From Domibacillus epiphyticus (lineage in GTDB: Bacteria; Bacillota; Bacilli; Bacillales; Domibacillaceae), in assembly GCF_001975785.1 (NCBI RefSeq), contig NZ_MSFI01000021.1:1-64000 (forward strand): DNA of 64,000 nucleotides, read 5' to 3'. Every line of letters starts with the position of its first letter. Position 1 is the stretch's first letter. Below, piece after piece: positions 61,640 to 64,000 of the stretch. A program made the position numbers and the translations under genes. Under the pieces are notes generated by a model. It saw only the letters and a list, made by a program, of their open reading frames with translations. It was not told the DNA's origin and made no database searches.

Positions 61640-62482
61640 ATGAGAAATAAGCCATTTATCTCAACTTTATTAGCCATTTTACTCTTGTTGATCTTATCAG
61701 GATGTAACTCAGAACAAGCAAATAGCGAGGAACAACTTAAAAATGAGGGGCAGGAAAACGAGCAACCAAGTCACCAAGGAATGGGATGGACACATGAAAA
61801 TCCTGTGACACCAACAGCAGGCACTTGGAAAGCACTTGAGTTTAAGGATGGAAGTTCTTACAAAGTAGAAGCACCTCCTGCAAATGATTCCGCTGAGACA
61901 AAAAAAGAATTAGAAGATATAAAGAAATTGATAGAGAACCGTACAGAAAAAGATGTAGAATTTATTAAGCACTGGCAAAATACTGCTAGTCCTAACACGC
62001 TTTGGCTTAATACTACAGAAGAATTGATTCATAAATATGGATTAATGGGCCCCGAATCAGCTCGCGTTTATTCTGTCGTTTCAGGAGCAATTTATACATC
62101 TCTAACCGCAACATACCAAGCAAAATATGAATATTTACGCCCAAGACCGACGGATTTAGATCCATCTATTAAATTACCAGAGGGAATGATGGTGCCTCCA
62201 CACCCTGCTTATCCTTCAGGACACACAGCAACAGCTTGGACATCAGCTTATATCCTTTCTTATTTCTTCCCGAATGAAAAAGCTCATTTGGAAGAAACAG
62301 CAAAAAAAGTAGCACTTTCTAGAGAACTAATGGGTATTCATTTTAAAAGTGATAATGATGCCGCTAAAACGCTAGCACGAGCAGTTACAAAAGATATAAT
62401 TGAAAGCTTAAAAGATGACAACGCTCCAACTCAATACATAGAAGTGAAAAACACAGGATCGAGTCACGGAGCCGGTCATTAA
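61640..62482 (+). CDS. PAP2/vanadium haloperoxidase-like phosphatase, lipoprotein
   Basis: A 280-residue surface protein; lipoprotein signal (LLLLILSGCNSEQ, cysteine near 22). The PAP2 motifs are KYEYLRPRP (first), PAYPSGHTAT (second, catalytic His) and SRELMGIHFKSD (third), so acid phosphatase or haloperoxidase-like activity is expected. ATG after TAGGAGA. Substrate unknown. It ends in a histidine- and glycine-rich GSSHGAGH. Confidence 0.85.
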   Translation: MRNKPFISTLLAILLLLILSGCNSEQANSEEQLKNEGQENEQPSHQGMGWTHENPVTPTAGTWKALEFKDGSSYKVEAPPANDSAETKKELEDIKKLIENRTEKDVEFIKHWQNTASPNTLWLNTTEELIHKYGLMGPESARVYSVVSGAIYTSLTATYQAKYEYLRPRPTDLDPSIKLPEGMMVPPHPAYPSGHTATAWTSAYILSYFFPNEKAHLEETAKKVALSRELMGIHFKSDNDAAKTLARAVTKDIIESLKDDNAPTQYIEVKNTGSSHGAGH

Positions 62483-62698
62483 ATAAAGTTACGAGAATTG
62501 AAAAAACCAACATTTTTAAAGTCTATATTTTTTTCAAAAACATCATTAGATTAATGTTGTAGATGTTTTTCGCATCAAAATCGGGTAGGAATTCTACACA
62601 ATAGTATTGTTCAACGTGTAAGATTTGGTGAAATCGAATTAAGGTTTTTATGAGTTTTGATCAAACTTTTTTATAATAATCATTTCTATAGAATACTA

Positions 62699-62746
62699 AA
62701 AGAACTCATTTTGATTAATCTTTATTCAAAACGAGTTCTTTTTCTT
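62699..62746 (+). terminator. Terminator-like inverted repeat
   Basis: AAGAACTCATTTTG and CAAAACGAGTTCTT pair, with one mismatch, followed by TTTCTTT. It lies 220 bases after the PAP2 gene. Confidence 0.6.
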
Positions 62747-62775
62747 TCCGTAAAATCAACGTTTGTTACGTAATT

Positions 62776-62964
62776 TTGATCAAACTATTTTCCAAACCAA
62801 CAAATGGAGCCGAATGCAAATGGTACTTTATGATTGTTGTATTCATTGTTCTTTCTCTGCCAGGGATCGTATTTGCTATCATATCCAAACAAATAATTCC
62901 AATCGTGGAATCCTGGTTAATGGATTATATTTACTTCTTCTTGCTATGGAATAGGGAAGCCTAA
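62776..62964 (+). CDS. Possible small membrane protein
   Basis: TTG or internal ATG start, 62 codons, with two hydrophobic stretches (FMIVVFIVLSLPGIVFAII, MDYIYFFLLW). No ribosome site is seen. Low support. Confidence 0.25.
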   Translation: MIKLFSKPTNGAECKWYFMIVVFIVLSLPGIVFAIISKQIIPIVESWLMDYIYFFLLWNREA

Positions 62965-63401
62965 AAAAAGGTCGAACATCGGGGTCTTTAGCGAAAGCAG
63001 CAGTTTAAACAACTTATTTTCATTTTTTGCGAGGAATAAACAACCCTTATTAGCCGTTTGATAATTCAAACGGTGGTTTGCTGATTGCAAACGGTTCATG
63101 GGTTTCCAGTGCTTAGTTGTTTATGGTCATGCAAGCGGGGGAATAGCATATTGAAAAATAATCCTGTTGTTGCTTGATTTTAAATAATCAAGCTATAGGA
63201 GAGCATTGAATTCATGCTTTATTGAAGCAACGTCTATTTTATCCACTCTGAGGGCAGGTAAAGCGGGTTTGCAAAACATACATGAATTTGCAATGCCGCC
63301 AATGCGTAAAATGGTTTATCGCCTTTCCATACTGAATGAAAGAAGATGGGAAATTTGATGAATCCAAGAAAGCTTGGATACTCGAGGGAGGATGAATTGG
63401 T
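62965..63401. other. Intergenic stretch with repeated CCGTTTG
   Basis: CCGTTTGA and TCAAACGG (63054-63073) form a perfect hairpin, and CAAACGG recurs at 63087. No gene is seen. This is the upstream region of the egtB-like gene. Confidence 0.4.
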
Positions 63402-64000
63402 ATGATAAACAATCTTGCAGAAAGAGCAGTAACCCATTATAGCGGAATACGCACATTCACGGAGGAACTAGTACAACCGTTAGAAATTGAAGATTTTATC
63501 GTTCAATCAACCTCCGATGTTAGTCCTCCTAAATGGCATATGGCCCACACAACCTGGTTTTTTGAACGTTTTGTTCTTAAACCATTTAAAGAGAGTTACC
63601 AGGAGTTTCATCCCCATTTTGATTATTTGTTCAACTCTTATTATGAGACGATAGGAACCTTTCATCCCCGTTATAAAAGAGGCGTATTGGCCAGACCCAC
63701 CATCGAAGAAGTATATACATACCGAAAACATGTGGATGAAAACATCGTTGAATTGCTGGAAAACCTCGATGATTCCTTGTTAGAAGAGGTGAAAGACTTA
63801 CTGGAAATAGGCCTTCACCATGAACAACAGCACCAAGAATTACTGTTGACGGATATTAAATATAACTTTTTTCAAAATCCCTTGAAACCTTTATATACGC
63901 AATTGAAAGAAACGGCAAAAGAGCAAACGTTGATGATCTTTAAAGAATTTCAGGGAGGGTTAGTAGAAATTGGCTACCAAGGCGGAGAGTTTTCCTTCGA
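63402..64000 (+). CDS. egtB: EgtB-like hercynine oxygenase (ergothioneine pathway), 5' part
   Basis: 199 codons before the window ends; the gene continues to the right. Starts at ATG after GAGGGAGG. N-terminal DinB-like half with metal ligand motifs HMAHTTWFFE (about residues 46-55) and HHEQQHQELL (about 139-148), as in EgtB, the iron enzyme that joins cysteine or gamma-glutamylcysteine to hercynine. The C-terminal FGE-like half begins in VEIGYQGGEFSF. Ergothioneine or a related thiohistidine is the likely product. Confidence 0.85.
   Translation, partial: MINNLAERAVTHYSGIRTFTEELVQPLEIEDFIVQSTSDVSPPKWHMAHTTWFFERFVLKPFKESYQEFHPHFDYLFNSYYETIGTFHPRYKRGVLARPTIEEVYTYRKHVDENIVELLENLDDSLLEEVKDLLEIGLHHEQQHQELLLTDIKYNFFQNPLKPLYTQLKETAKEQTLMIFKEFQGGLVEIGYQGGEFSF

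Noticed and set aside
63234-63731. Minus-strand frames at the right edge
   Set aside because: They are antisense to the EgtB-like coding sequence and its upstream region.

Overview
The window looks like low-GC Firmicutes DNA, most likely from an endospore-forming Bacillaceae species. The evidence is AT-rich intergenic DNA, strong AGGAGG-type ribosome sites, frequent TTG and GTG starts, an RsfA-type prespore regulator, YtpB, KtrB under a c-di-AMP riboswitch, and two tandem glycine riboswitches. The species cannot be named from sequence alone. Core metabolic genes sit beside plasmid replication and partition genes, so this is either a chromosome carrying an integrated, decaying plasmid or a large plasmid/chromid.

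Layout. 1-340: leader and three tandem promoters that appear to drive an rRNA operon lying just left of the window, leftward. 0.8-10.6 kb: a chemoreceptor, an OsmC protein, ktrB with a c-di-AMP riboswitch and a broken RCK subunit gene, an MpsC-family protein, and two c-di-GMP enzymes (MHYT-PAS-GGDEF and PAS-GGDEF-EAL). 10.9-12 kb: ytpB. 12.0-18.2 kb: a leftward sulfane-sulfur cluster with a CsoR/CstR-type repressor, two rhodanese-metallo-beta-lactamase proteins, two stand-alone TusA proteins, a TusA-rhodanese fusion, two more rhodaneses, a DsrE-like protein and a TSUP exporter. A TACC-N6-GGTA motif recurs at six places upstream of genes in this cluster. 18.9-22.2 kb: an M20 amidohydrolase and a two-part membrane transporter behind a tandem glycine riboswitch. 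22.6-27.2 kb: the gcvT-gcvPA-gcvPB operon behind a second tandem glycine riboswitch, plus a HesB-like gene. 27.7-30.1 kb: a LysR regulator, a 24-codon ORF and an AAHS-type MFS transporter.

31.7-38.1 kb is a graveyard. It holds a frameshifted ParM/Alp7A-like plus ParR-like segregation pair, a truncated alcohol dehydrogenase, IS3, IS110 and IS1595-like relics, a truncated STAS-domain gene and a frameshifted NlpC/P60 hydrolase. An intact amidase gene survives between two copies of the same IS3 right end. 38.4-40.9 kb encodes a large secreted subtilase with three Ig-like and three SLH repeats. 43.6-53.7 kb carries a plasmid backbone: a winged-helix replication-type protein, two ParA plus ribbon-helix-helix partition pairs on opposite strands, a DnaA box, a cloverleaf-like transcript candidate, and eleven dispersed long AT-rich palindromes built from one small set of short words. 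This palindrome array and the nearby TTAGTA-rich tract are the least explained structures here.

52.5-64 kb returns to housekeeping or accessory genes: a FabH-like ketosynthase, an acyl-CoA ligase, rsfA, an alpha-carbonic anhydrase lipoprotein next to cyanase, a MOSC protein, a Gly/Tyr-rich small protein, an N-terminally extended superoxide dismutase, a PAP2/haloperoxidase-like lipoprotein, and the start of an EgtB-like gene that runs off the right edge.
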